The notes under the pieces: generated by a model
Told to the model about the DNA's origin: nothing
What the model saw: the letters and a program-made list of their open reading frames with translations, nothing else
The model's database searches: none
In this document: positions 51,675 to 62,205 of the stretch, in pieces
Layout: each line of letters starts with the position of its first letter
Numbering within the stretch: the stretch's first letter is position 1
Translations under genes and position numbers: made by a program
Assembly: GCF_036785885.1 (NCBI RefSeq)
Contig: NC_092329.1
Coordinates: forward strand, 1,054,001-1,118,000
From: Coffea arabica
Lineage: Eukaryota; Streptophyta; Magnoliopsida; Gentianales; Rubiaceae
DNA: 64,000 nucleotides
Reading direction: 5' to 3'

Positions 51675-52104
51675 GCCACCGAGCTTTTGGTTCGGTAGTT
51701 ATCACCAAAAAGGATTTAGTCTCTTTTTTTTTTTTTTTAATTATAGATTGGGAGTTTGAATTTCATTTGCCGTGAAATAAATTCAAAGAAAGTGTCAGAT
51801 CATTTTTTTTTTTATTTAGTCAGATTTTTATACATATTAGTCCCTTATACACATGTCGCTCTGTTTGGATTGTAAATTATTTGTCAAAATTTATTTGCTT
51901 ACATCATCATTACAATTTCCAACACACCTCTTTATCTTTTCAATTATCTTTTTATTTCGCATACATCACATCATAAAAAGTACTACAGTATAAATATCTC
52001 AAATAATTTACAATCCAAACAGAGCGCAGTTTCTTTAGCCTCCCCTCTTTATAAATTAGGATGGATTAGATTAAGAAATGCTATCGTTATATAAAAAAAA
52101 TAAA
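51675..52104 (+). mobile_element. Au-like SINE interrupted by a MITE
   Basis: The head TTTTGGTTCGGTAGTTATCACC and GGGAGTTTGAATTTC (tRNA-like boxes, worn) and the tail CCTCCCCTCTTTATAAATTAGG...CTATCGTTAT-An parallel the SINE at 10614. ATCAAGGA flanks it at 51667-51674 and 52105-52112. Removing the 170-bp MITE at 51857-52026 leaves about 260 bp. Confidence 0.65.
51857..52026. mobile_element. MITE with 28-bp inverted ends, inserted in a SINE
   Basis: CGCTCTGTTTGGATTGTAAA-TTATTTG and CAAATAA-TTTACAATCCAAACAGAGCG are perfectly inverted. The core has TATTTCGCATACATCACATC and AAAAAGTACTACAGTA, shared with other GTTTGGAT-type elements. The near-perfect ends say it is young. Confidence 0.88.
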
Positions 52105-52245
52105 ATCAAGGACTCTCTGTATAATTGAATTGTTAATTGTATGTAAAAATATAACATTTATTTTATTTTTAAAAAATTGTGTCTAAAAATTGATGTGCTA
52201 GTGTCTAAATTATATACTACTATACAGCTATTTATCACAATCTAG

Positions 52246-52495
52246 GGGCTATTTATCACAATCCAACTACGATACATTTGTATAACCTACTCAATCCTAA
52301 TCTAGGGGGAGGGGGAGCCTAAGGAGAGTGTTGTAGGGGCTAATGGGTATACAAACTCAACTAGATCAAGGGAGTGCTATGACACAACTCTTAAATTTTT
52401 TTCGCTGCTGATGAAGGTGATGAGGTTTGAATCCTCACCAACAGTCCAAGAAGGGACTTAAGTCCCTTCCTGATGGCCACTGAGCCATTGGCCCA
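52246..52495 (-). mobile_element. Au-like SINE, minus strand
   Basis: On the minus strand it reads GGGCCAATGGCTCAGTGGCC (A-box region), GAGGATTCAAACCTCATC (B box), TTGTGTCATAGCACTCCCTT, and CTTAGGCTCCCCCTCCCCCT, matching the SINE at 10614 nearly throughout. The A-tail is worn and no target duplication was found. Confidence 0.82.
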
Positions 52496-52499
52496 TGGT

Positions 52500-52955
52500 T
52501 GAGACGAGGAGAGTCGGATACGCGCTTTTGGGAGCTCTAAGATGGCCTAGACTAAAACGGGGAATTTGACCGTCCGCAGTCAGCGGAGTAGTAGCAATTT
52601 GGGACCTCGATGCTGAATAGTGATGACTAATGACGGTCAAGTGCGTCGGCGGCCAGGTAAGGCGGAGCAGACTAGCGACTTTCAAAAACGTCATGCCGGC
52701 ACAGGCACATGCACCGCAGCCGCATCTTGCTGGATGCCACGAGTGTCTACTTCCTGTACAACAATCTCCAAATTGCAAAGCCAAATGAGAATTAATAATG
52801 ACGAAAAGCAAGGCTCACATAACATCAATAATACCCTTTCCAACCATATATTGACAATTCCAATTATGCCACCATATGCTTATTCCCCTTCTCCTCTCAT
52901 CTAAAATTTCATCCTACTTCCCCTGTGTTTGCATAATCCCACAACAAATCTTATA
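52500..52955. other. Gene-free spacer
   Basis: A locally GC-richer patch (52500-52740) with chance open frames on both strands. No recognisable protein and no RNA gene. Confidence 0.4.
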
Positions 52956-53450
52956 TTACTGTGTCTGGATAATAAATTATTTCAAATATTATTTCACTTG
53001 TATCATAAATATATTTTTCAAAATCCACCTTTTAATACTATTCTTAACCATCCTTTTTATCTCATATAAATCACATCACAAAAAATACTACTCCCTCCGT
53101 CCCACTTTGTTAGTCTTGTTTTCCTTTTTCGTCCGTCCCAAATTGTAGTCCACTTTCCCATTAAGAAATGTAGTAATTTTCAAATTGTCTAAAATACCCT
53201 TATTAAATATCTTGTTATTAATACATTGTTATTAAATACTAACCCACTACACATAGTTATTAAACCCGGCCCGGCCCGGCGGTCGAACCGGTCAAACCGG
53301 TGAACCGGACATTGGACCGGGCTGGGTTTTGAGTTAGATCGTTTAAACAATCAACCCGTTGACTAGTCAACGGACCGGCGGTTCGACCGGATTAAACCGG
53401 AAACTCGGCCGGTTTTTGTCTACAAACCGGGTTCCTGAGAAAAAATTTAT

Positions 53451-55300
53451 AGGGTCCGTTTGGATTCTTGTTTTTGGGCCTGTTTTTGAAAAACTGTTTT
53501 TCACAATCCAAATGCTATAGTAAATGTGTATTTCAAAAACAACTCCAAAAACACCAATATCCAAACAATATATCAAAAACAACTCCAAATACATATTTAA
53601 TATGTTTATTTCAACTTATATATTTCAATTATGTATAGGATATATATATATTATATTAATTTAAATATATGTATTTATACATATTATAAATATTTTACTT
53701 TATATAAAATATATTTTTATATATTTATATAAATATTATATATTATATAAATTATATATATTATAAATATGTTATTATACATTTATATAAATGTTATATA
53801 TTATATATATTTAATATATACATAATATATATTATATATATTGAACATTTATATAAATGTACATTTAAGCATAATATATATATTTATGTATATTTATAAT
53901 ATACATTTATATTATGTATTATATATAATATAATACATTTATACATTTATATTAATATACATAATATTAATAAATGTATACATTTATATTTATTACATTA
54001 ATACATTTATACATAGTATTAATATATATTTATAATATATTAATTTATACATTTATATAATATTCATTTATAATTTATACACATTTATAATAATATACAT
54101 TTATATATTTATAAATATATTTATATTATGTATTATATATAATATAATACACTTATAATACATTTATATATTTATTTATAAATATAATATATAATAAATA
54201 AATATAATACACTTATTTATTTATATATAATATATAAATTTATTTATAAATATAATATACTTATTTATTTATACATAATATATAAATATATTTATTTATA
54301 AATATTTATAATTGTATTATAAATGCATAAATGTATATAAATATAAAAACATAAAAATTATAAATTGTAATATACATTTATATAATATTCATTTATAATT
54401 TATACACATTTATAATAATATACATTTATACATTTACAAATATATTTATATTATGTATTATATATAATATAATACACTTATAATACACTTATATATTTAT
54501 TTATAAATATAATATATAATAAATAAATAAATATAATACACTTATTTATTTATATATAATAAATAAATTTATTTATAAATATAATACACTTACTTATTTA
54601 GAATAATATATAAATATATTTATTCATAAATATTTATAATTGTATTATAAATGCATAAATGTATATAAATATAAAAACATAAAAATTATAAATTATAAAT
54701 TATAATATACATTTATATAATATTCATTTATAATTTATATATTTATAGTAATATACATTTAAACATTTATAAATATATTTATATTATGTATTATATATAA
54801 TATAATACATTTATATATAAATATATGAATATATTTATTTATAAAAGTACAAATATATTTATTTATAAATATTTAAATATATATATTTATAAATATTAAT
54901 AAATGTATTATAAATGCATAAATGTATATAAATATAAAAATATAAAAATTATAATTTATAATTTATACATTTATAATTATATTTATATTATGTATTATAT
55001 ATAATATAATACATTTATATATTTTTATATAAATTTATTTATTTATAAATATTTATAAATGTATAATTATATATTGTTATAAAAATATAAAAATTATAAT
55101 TTATAAAAATACTCGAAAATATGTTTTAAAAATACATCTAAAAATAATCCATAAAACATCTACAGTAAAAGTTTTTTATATAATTTTTGAAAAACAACCC
55201 CAAACACAACTAATCCAAACGGACTTGTATTTAAAAAACAAAATGCTACAGTGCTGTTTTTGAAAAACAAGCCCAAAAACAGCTAATCCAAACGGACCCT
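53451..55300. mobile_element. Level four: AGGGTCCGTTTGGAT element with expanded AT-rich core
   Basis: AGGGTCCGTTTGGATT...GTTTTTGGGCCTGTTTTTGAA on the left and TTTTTGAAAAACAAGCCCAA...AATCCAAACGGACCCT on the right are inverted. TAT lies on both flanks (3 bp, could be chance). The subterminal text AATCCAAATGCTATAGTAAA and ACAAAATGCTACAGTGCTGT also pairs. Normal members are probably short; the 1.5-kb centre is tandem AT-rich sequence. Confidence 0.8.
53600..55120. repeat. AT-rich tandem array, units of about 325-335 bp
   Basis: Almost pure A/T. The landmark TATTCATTTATAATTTATA occurs at 54061, 54386 and 54721, so units are 325 and 335 bp, with a partial fourth from about 54948. Each unit repeats TTATATTATGTATTATATAT, AATGCATAAATGTATATAAA and AAAATTATAA in order. 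There are shorter nested repeats inside the units. Confidence 0.85.
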
Positions 55301-55302
55301 TA

Positions 55303-55390
55303 TGCCTTTGATGGGATTCGAACATTGGACGTATAAACATTGTAACAACGCAGACACCACCAAGCTACTTCACAATATGGTGCTAAGGTT
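55303..55390 (-). other. tRNA-like segment inside the hAT-type element
   Basis: On the minus strand GTAGCTTGGTGGTGTCTGC resembles a tRNA A box, and ATGTTCGAATCCCATC is an almost exact B box about 40 bases later. No acceptor-stem pairing could be made out, so it is not called as a tRNA gene. Confidence 0.4.
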
Positions 55391-56149
55391 TCTTACTTAT
55401 AATATATAAACCTTTTTCAATTTTATCTTTTTTATTATTTCTCTAAAACAAATTTATTTGGAATCTTTTAATAAAAATTTATGACCCCCAAACTCTATAA
55501 GTTATAAAATAGACTTCAAAAATAACATATTACATAATTCATTTTAAAGACAAATATTATTTTTAATATTTTTTTGCACTTAAACTTATAAATAAGTTAG
55601 ATAATTACACTGAATATAGATAAAATTTTATACTTAAAATTTGGTGTATTACTAAATAATTTTATATTTTATTGATTCTTATATGAATTAATTATTTTAT
55701 AGCAAATTAAATTATATGAGTATTTGCTATGACATTATTTATTACAATTTATATCTTATATCTTATATTTAAAATTATGAAATATAATATTTAAATATAT
55801 TTAGTGACCCACCGGTTCAACCACTCACCCACTGGTTGAACCAGTAACCCGTTGACCCACCTCGTTCGCCGGGTTCCCTCCCGGGTTGGGTTTAATAACT
55901 ATGCCACTACATTGAATACATTGAGTTTTTCCAATACTAACCCATTAGCTGTAACTGATATTAATTGGCACTTTTCGTGATTAGCATAAGGGTATTTTAG
56001 GAAATTATTAATCTAAATTTATGTTTCCAACCAAATTAATTACACTTTCTTAATCTGTGTGAAAAAAAAAACCAAGACTAACAAAACGGGACGGAGGGAG
56101 TACTATAGTAATTATTTTAAATAATACTCTATTCAAACACAATAATGAA

Positions 56150-56950
56150 AATGAAAAATGAATGTAGCATCAATTAAACGTGTGGTAGTGCCCGCTAGCT
56201 AAGGATGTCTTAAAGACACAAGTACAATGCGGTGCACTAACTAAGAAGGTGGCATTGGTAAGGAATGGCTTGCTCCCCGCCTTCCTTCCTAATTTAATTC
56301 CTCCTTCCGCTGAATGATCCATTGAAATCCTACTGTTGAATCTTCTGAAGTTGAATTGTCTTGTACCAGGTCAAAGGCTTGAACAATTGCCACTCATGTA
56401 AACGATCTTGTCACTAACATTTCAGCCTTTTTTAGGCTGCTCTATATTTTGTTATTGCCATTAAATGCCTTGCTACAGCTTTCGTGTTTCGCATTCTGTG
56501 ATCTATTCATTGGCATTTTTATGTTGCATGCAATAACTAATTACTCTGATTTTTAGTAGAAATTTGTAGGGGAAAAATAACAATAATATGTATTAACACT
56601 CTATTAGGTTGACTAAGTCCCGTTTGACAATCTAATTCAGCACTTAAATTTAATGAAATCAGATCCTAACATATTCAAAACCGTTCGATAACAGAAAATT
56701 GAACATCTGAATTAATTAGGTAGCACTGAATTTCGTAGGTAAAACTTATTCTCAAAATTAAGTGATAAACTATTCACTTATCACTAAATATGATATGCAC
56801 TCAAATGTATTAAATTTAATAATTAACAATTTAATATTTAATACATTCAAACTTCAAATTTTTATTTCAAATTTCAGTTTTATCAGTATCACCCCAACCG
56901 CCCAACTCTAATAATTGATGAGCGTACTTGATGAAAAGTTAGTACAAAAT
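56150..56950. other. Gene-free spacer
   Basis: No gene, RNA or clear repeat ends were recognised between the nest and the foldback element. Confidence 0.5.
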
Positions 56951-56952
56951 AA

Positions 56953-58748
56953 GGGATAATTGCAGAAACCTCCCCTGAGGTTTATGACATTTGCACTAAC
57001 CTTCCCTGTGATTTGAAAAATTACACTGACCTCCCCTGAGATTACTAATTTTTTGCAAATTCAGTCCAAACGATTAAAATATTATTTTAAGAGTGAAATT
57101 AAAATTTTTTACCAAATTTGTCCTTTGTACTACATCTCCAATGAATGACAAAGTACTACAAATAAATTAACAATTAATAAACTTTAAGGAGTATAGTTTA
57201 TAGGCAAATACGCATTACCTATTTAAAGTACCGGTTCTTTATGGGTATTTTACTTTCAAACATTTAATTTAATACAAATATTTACACTCAAATACGTATT
57301 TGTATTTACTTTCAAATATTTAATTTTTATTAAATACAAAAACTACCAATCTCTCTTCCGTAAAAATATTAATATAACACTTTTTCAAATTTAGTTACAA
57401 ACATTTATGTATTTAATAAAAATTAAATGATTTAGAATAAAATGCCCATAAAGAGCCAATACTTTACTCATGTAATAGATGAAAGTCATAAAGAATTAAT
57501 ACTTTATGGACCATTTTTTTAAAATATTTAATTTATATTAAATAAATAACCCACCGATTTTCTTTTTGCAAGAATATTACTGTAACATTTTTTTAATTTT
57601 ACTTACAAACATTGATATATTTATCATAAATTAAATGTTTGAAAGTAAAATACCCATAAAAAGTCTATACTTTAAATGAGTAATGCGTGTTTGCCCATAA
57701 AAAGCCGGTAGCTATTTAAAATACCGGTTCTTTACAGGTATTTTACTTTCAAACATTTAATTTAATACAAATATTTACGCTCAAATACAGATTTGTATTT
57801 ACTTTTAAATATTTAATTTTTGTTAAATACAAAACCTACCAATCTCTCTTCCGTAAAAATATTAATATAACACTTTTTCAATTTTAGTTATAAACATTTA
57901 TATATTTAACATAAATTAAATGAATAAAATGCACATAAAGAGCGAATACTTTACTCATGTAATGGATGAAAGTAATAAAAAATTAATACTTTATGGGCCA
58001 TTTCTTTTTTTAAAAAAATATTTAAAGTACCGGCTCTTTACAGGTATTTTATTTTTAAATATTTAATTTACAGTAAATATATCAATATTTGTAATTAAAA
58101 ATTAAAAGGTGTTACAATAATATTCTTGTAAAAAGAAAATCGATAGGTTATCTATTTAATATAAATTAAAATTTAAAAAAAAGAAATGGCCTATAAAATG
58201 TTAATTTTTTATTGTTTTCATCCATTACATGAGTAAAGTATTCGCTCTTTATGAGTATTTTATTTTGAATCATTTAATTTATGTTAAATACATAAATATT
58301 TGTAATTGAAATTGAAAAAATGTTATATTAATATTTCTACGGAAGAAAAACTAGTAGGTTTTGTATTTAGCAAAAATTAAATGTTTGAGAGTAAATATAA
58401 ATCTATATTTGAGAATAAATATTTGTGATAAAGTAAATGTTTGAAAGTAAAATACATGTAAAGAGCTGGTACTTTAAATAGGCAATACGTATTTGCCTAT
58501 AAACTACGCTCGTTAAAGTTTATTAATTGTTAATTAATTTGTAATACTTTGCCATTCATTGGACATGTGGCACAAAGGACAAATCAGGTACAAAATTCTA
58601 ATTTCACTCTCTAAAATAATATTGTAATCATTTGGACTGAATTTATAAAGGATTGGTAACCTCAGGGGAGGTCAGTGTAATTGTTCAAACTACAGGGGAG
58701 GTAAGTATAAATGTCAGAAACCTCAGGGGAGGTTTCTGCAATTATCCC
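56953..58748. mobile_element. Foldback transposon, 1.8 kb, TAA target duplication
   Basis: Ends GGGATAATTGCAGAAACCTC and GAGGTTTCTGCAATTATCCC are inverted; TAA flanks both sides (56950-56952, 58749-58751). The inverted match continues inward for about 730 bases per arm (for example TTATAGGCAAATACGCATTA at 57196 against AATACGTATTTGCCTATAA near 58485). The loop of about 330 bp, 57690-58020, is a direct repeat of arm sequence (CCGGTTCTTTAYRGGTATTT). The GGG end and TAA duplication fit PIF/Harbinger-type MITEs. It is non-coding. Confidence 0.85.
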
Positions 58749-58754
58749 TAATAT

Positions 58755-59085
58755 ATCTATAGATGATTTGATGGCTGTCGATTTCAGTAAATAAATTGTT
58801 ATCCAAAGCTATTACGACTCTTTTTGGCAAATATGTATGCAAGGCGACACATTTTTTTCTTTTTTCTTTTTAAATTTTAGTAAAAGAGCAAAGTGTTGAT
58901 ACAAAGACTTTCGGGGCAAATGTGAAGCTCTGACCAGAATATGTATAGGGGGGTTTAGAACAACTTTTTGTTTGTTCTTACTTCTTAGGATAAAATTAAA
59001 AGTTTTGCAAAACTTAAGGGCTCAATAAAGGATTTTATTTCTTTGGAGGGCTATTTGGCCATTAAACCAACAACTATATAAATGC
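58755..59085. other. Gene-free stretch
   Basis: Nothing recognised here. Confidence 0.4.
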
Positions 59086-59089
59086 GGTT

Positions 59090-59860
59090 TAAATTTGGAG
59101 CAACATTAATATTGGTCTCTTCTTCTCCCTCCCTGGTTCCTTCTTCTGTAACTTTGTAACTTTTAGGGTACCACAATTTCTCCAAATGTACTGCATTCCA
59201 CCGTTAATTTGTCTAAAAGATTGGATCTTTCGAGTTTATCAATATCATGTATGGGTTTGTCGATTGGAGCTCGTAGCAGCGGTAGGGATCATATTTCTAG
59301 TGCTCCATTTTCACTTGTGGGCTGCTGCTCAGTCACTCACCAATGGTGCTATTGTTGAACGAGAGAAAAAAACCGAAGATAAATAGGGGGGAAGAAAAAG
59401 CGACAATGGGATAAGAAAAAGTGCATTCAACAAAAAATAAAGGGCAATTTGGATTACTACTAAATAAAGGCCAAAGTATTTATGAAATGACAAGCATTTA
59501 AAGGTTTGGCGTCGGCAAAAGGGACTACTACTCCGACCCGCATACTGGGGTTAGCCAAATTTTATTTTCGTTTTGTATAGAAGGTGACATGAAAAAGAGT
59601 TATATGGGCAAAATTGAGACTTTCAACATGATTTTGGAGGGACAATTCGCCAGATGACCAGAAGAAAATGGGCTATACCTCTTCTCTGCTTCTTTATGGC
59701 TCCTTCTCCTGTTCTCCTGTACGAGTAAAACTTAAGGTAAGGTACCACATTTTGCTGCAGAAATTTTGGGTAAAGATTGGGTCTTGGAGTTTTATGATGT
59801 ATGGGTTTGTCCATTAAAGGCCGCAGCAGCAAAAGGGGCCATTTAGTAGTTGTCAATCTG
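59090..59860. repeat. Diverged direct duplication
   Basis: 59150-59290 and 59720-59840 share GGTACCACA-TTT, AGATTGG-TCTT, ATGTATGGGTTTGTC and G-AGCAGC in the same order, after similar CTTCTTCTC/CTCCTTCTCC stretches. It may be an old duplication of a leader-like region. Open frames here are not conserved between the copies. Confidence 0.6.
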
Positions 59861-60298
59861 CAGTTATGGACTATTCAACGTAGCAAAATGGGTTCTTGTC
59901 ATTTATTTCATTGAAAGTACAGCTAAAAGTAGTAGTGGCTGAGAAGTTCCTTATTCGATGGTAACTGTAGTATTTTTCTTTGGCCATTTCGTTTTTGAAA
60001 TTCTGTTTTTGACTTCTTGAAAGGTGGAGTAAGATGCAACTTTTGTAAATAAATTAATGGTTCTCCTTCGATCTTAACGTTTGTTAAATATTAACCTCTG
60101 TCGAGGCCATTTGCCTCCCCAGTTTAGGCTTCTTTTTTAGTTTCTATATACTTTGTGTGCACATGTATTTTGAAGCAGTAATAAATAGATTGTTTTGAAA
60201 GTTATGAATGATTTGCAATTCGTAAAGCACCGCTACAAAATCTGTCATGGAATCCACTGATGGCCGTTTGGCCAAACAATGGCTAACTGTATATGTGA

Positions 60299-60743
60299 TT
60301 GGTGTACGCTACAGTTTTGCTTTATGCTCGGAAGCTTTCACTGCACCAGACATTAGGGCCACCTCTTTTGGCTATGCTGTTGAACCTCTGTGAAGATTCA
60401 CTTTATCATTTCATTGACCGGTTACATATCACGAATTTCTCATCGCAGATAGACACTTTTTTACTGCAAAATGGAAATAAAGTGTTATGAGAAATGGTTA
60501 TGGTTATACTGTGAGGCAGTTGATGCACTCGAGGAGCTGGGAGATGTATACCAGTACATCAAGAGCAGTCAGTACAAGGAGGCATTTTGTGAAACCTGTG
60601 TCCCTCCCGTTGCTCCTTCCTCAAGCTGTCGGCTAGTGAAAGGAAACTTCTGGTTGGAAGATCTGCTGCTGCTGCATTGTGTGTGTGTGTTTTTGGGGTA
60701 CGCATTGTTTACAACTGACATATTCCGCCCATTCATTGCGTGA
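60299..60743 (+). other. Two short overlapping ORFs, unrecognised
   Basis: Frames at 60299-60490 and 60471-60743 (the second starts MEIKCYEKWLWLYCEAVDAL) have mixed amino-acid composition. I can place them in no family. AATATAAAG near 60807 could be a polyadenylation signal. A gene remnant or a non-coding transcript is as likely as a real protein. Confidence 0.25.
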
Positions 60744-60816
60744 TGTACCTCAAAGGTTGTCAGCCAATCAGAGAATTCTTTATATGTATGTGAAGCTTCA
60801 TGCAATATAAAGCTTT

Positions 60817-60834
60817 TGGGGGGGGGGGGGGGGT
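60817..60834. repeat. Poly-G run
   Basis: An uninterrupted run of about 16 G. It is unusual in this AT-rich sequence and prone to assembly length error. Confidence 0.9.
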
Positions 60835-61129
60835 TTGGTATTCTTATTATGGTGGTTTGATCGGTAGCCCTGGTCGTAATTCAGGGTTATTATATCATAT
60901 TCGGTGGTCTTCAATACGTTGGGTAGCCTATCCATGAACCTGCAAATAAATATTCAAGATGTTGTACATAAAATTTCCCCTTCCAAGTTAGCATATTTTC
61001 AGGAAAAATAATAATGTATGCAACTTTTCAATATTTTTAGCACAGAAATGTTGTTTCTGTTTTTAAAAAATTTGCTATATAGAATTGTTTTATGGCCAAA
61101 TTTTGGATCGTTAATGAGTACCATATATT

Positions 61130-61625
61130 CCAAATAATAGGACTGATGCTGAACCGAGTAGCTTGACTCGAGATAACAAGTTATTTGGTCAACAACTTGG
61201 CTCGAGCTTGTTTTGACCGAACTCGAGCTGCTTGATAAAAGCAGCGAGTTGAGCTCGAATTTCAATATTTTGCACTTGAAGGCTCGACGAACCTAATCGA
61301 GCTTTTTATAATATATATTTTATTTTTTATATTTATTATTATGAAATGTCAATAATATCATTTATTTAAAATTATATGTAAAATATTAATTTTTATTACG
61401 TGAGTTTAATTAGACTTAATTGAGTTCGAATAGGTTCGATAGAGTTTGATTTGAATTTGTTACATTTAATTAAACTCGAACTTGAGTTCGGTCTCGAGTA
61501 ACGTAAATTGAAGTGGAGTATGAGTTCGATCTCGAATTCTAAAAGTTCGATGAGATCGAGCTTAATTATTTTATTTCGAGTTGAACTCGAATAGTGCACT
61601 TCTCGACTAGACTCAACTTGGCTCC
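61130..61625. mobile_element. Decayed GAGCTCGAA-rich element
   Basis: Left text GAGTAGCTTGACTCGAGATA, GGCTCGAGCTTG, GTTGAGCTCGAATTTC and right text AACTCGAACTTGAGTTCG, GAGTTGAACTCGAATAGTGC flank an AT-rich core. It is related to the elements at 19120, 20344 and 32990. Confidence 0.5.
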
Positions 61626-61949
61626 AAATAGAACTTCAAATAATCTTTCTATCCAATCACACTTGTAAACGTGACAAAAGGCAAAAGCTTCCAAACACCA
61701 AGCTTCCAAATAGAGATTTGTTTTTGCAGTAAGAACCGCCAGTGTAATTTGGACAAATTTTAGAGAACTTATTTTTAATTTAGTCAAAATGTAATTGCAA
61801 ACATGCAAATAGAGAAAATAACGGGCTTGAAGGCATCACACATCACTGACATCAGCGACCGACAAAGGTACACCTCATGGGAAACCAGCACCGCAGCACG
61901 ATTGAATTAAATAAATTTAAAAATAAAATATCCAGAAAATTAGAAAAAT

Positions 61950-62205
61950 TCCAAGCTGGCATCTCCTCCACTCCCATAGACTTGTTCTGGTTCCTCATCA
62001 TCATCATCATCTTCTTCTTCATTCTACCAGGCGAAGACGACGTCGTCGTCGTCGTCGTTTAGGTGTGGGATCCGAATCTGATCGCCTCTTGTTTCAGTAC
62101 TTTGTACTAATTCGATCCACTTTCAATTCCACCCCACGGCAGACGTCCAATTACAGCATCATTTATCTCAGAATTTCCCCTCTAGATTTCTCATAGTTTT
62201 CAATC
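61950..62205 (+). promoter_or_regulatory. 5' leader of the SCYL2-like gene
   Basis: CT- and (CAT)n-rich leader with GACGACGTCGTCGTCGTCG at about 62035-62058, a triplet run that forms a short inverted repeat. A 61-codon open frame starting at 61877 precedes the main start; it may be an upstream ORF or chance. Confidence 0.45.

Larger units (their letters stand above)
53252..55903. mobile_element. Level three: hAT-type element with perfect 8-bp target-site duplication
   Basis: Ends CATAGTTATTAAACCC and GGGTTTAATAACTATG are inverted, and CCACTACA flanks the element at 53244-53251 and 55904-55911. Eight-base target duplication is the hAT hallmark. Subterminal regions are rich in CCGG and ACCGGT motifs (GGTCGAACCGGTCAAACCGG; GACCCACCGGTTCAACCAC). 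No transposase is seen, and most of its length is another insertion. Confidence 0.88.
53091..56100. mobile_element. Level two: Stowaway/Mariner-type MITE split by an insertion
   Basis: Left end CTCCCTCCGTCCCACTTTGT and right end ACAAAACGGGACGGAGGGAG are inverted; TA flanks both sides (53089-53090, 56101-56102). Without the inserted 2652-bp element and one copy of its target duplication, it is about 350 bp, close to the intact 329-bp copy at 46402. Confidence 0.85.
52960..56141. mobile_element. Outermost MITE of a four-level nest, GTGTYTGGATAG family
   Basis: The left half (TGTGTCTGGATAATAAATTA...CACATCACAAAAAATACTA, to about 53090) and right half (CTATAGTAATTATTTTAAAT-AATACTCTATTCAAACAC, from about 56103) together match the intact element at 8249-8408. 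The interval between them is the Stowaway-type MITE and its own insertions. Confidence 0.7.

Noticed and set aside
60817-60834. Poly-G run as a functional G-quadruplex
   Set aside because: A pure homopolymer near a possible transcript end is more likely slippage or sequence error. No additional G-tracts support a designed structure.
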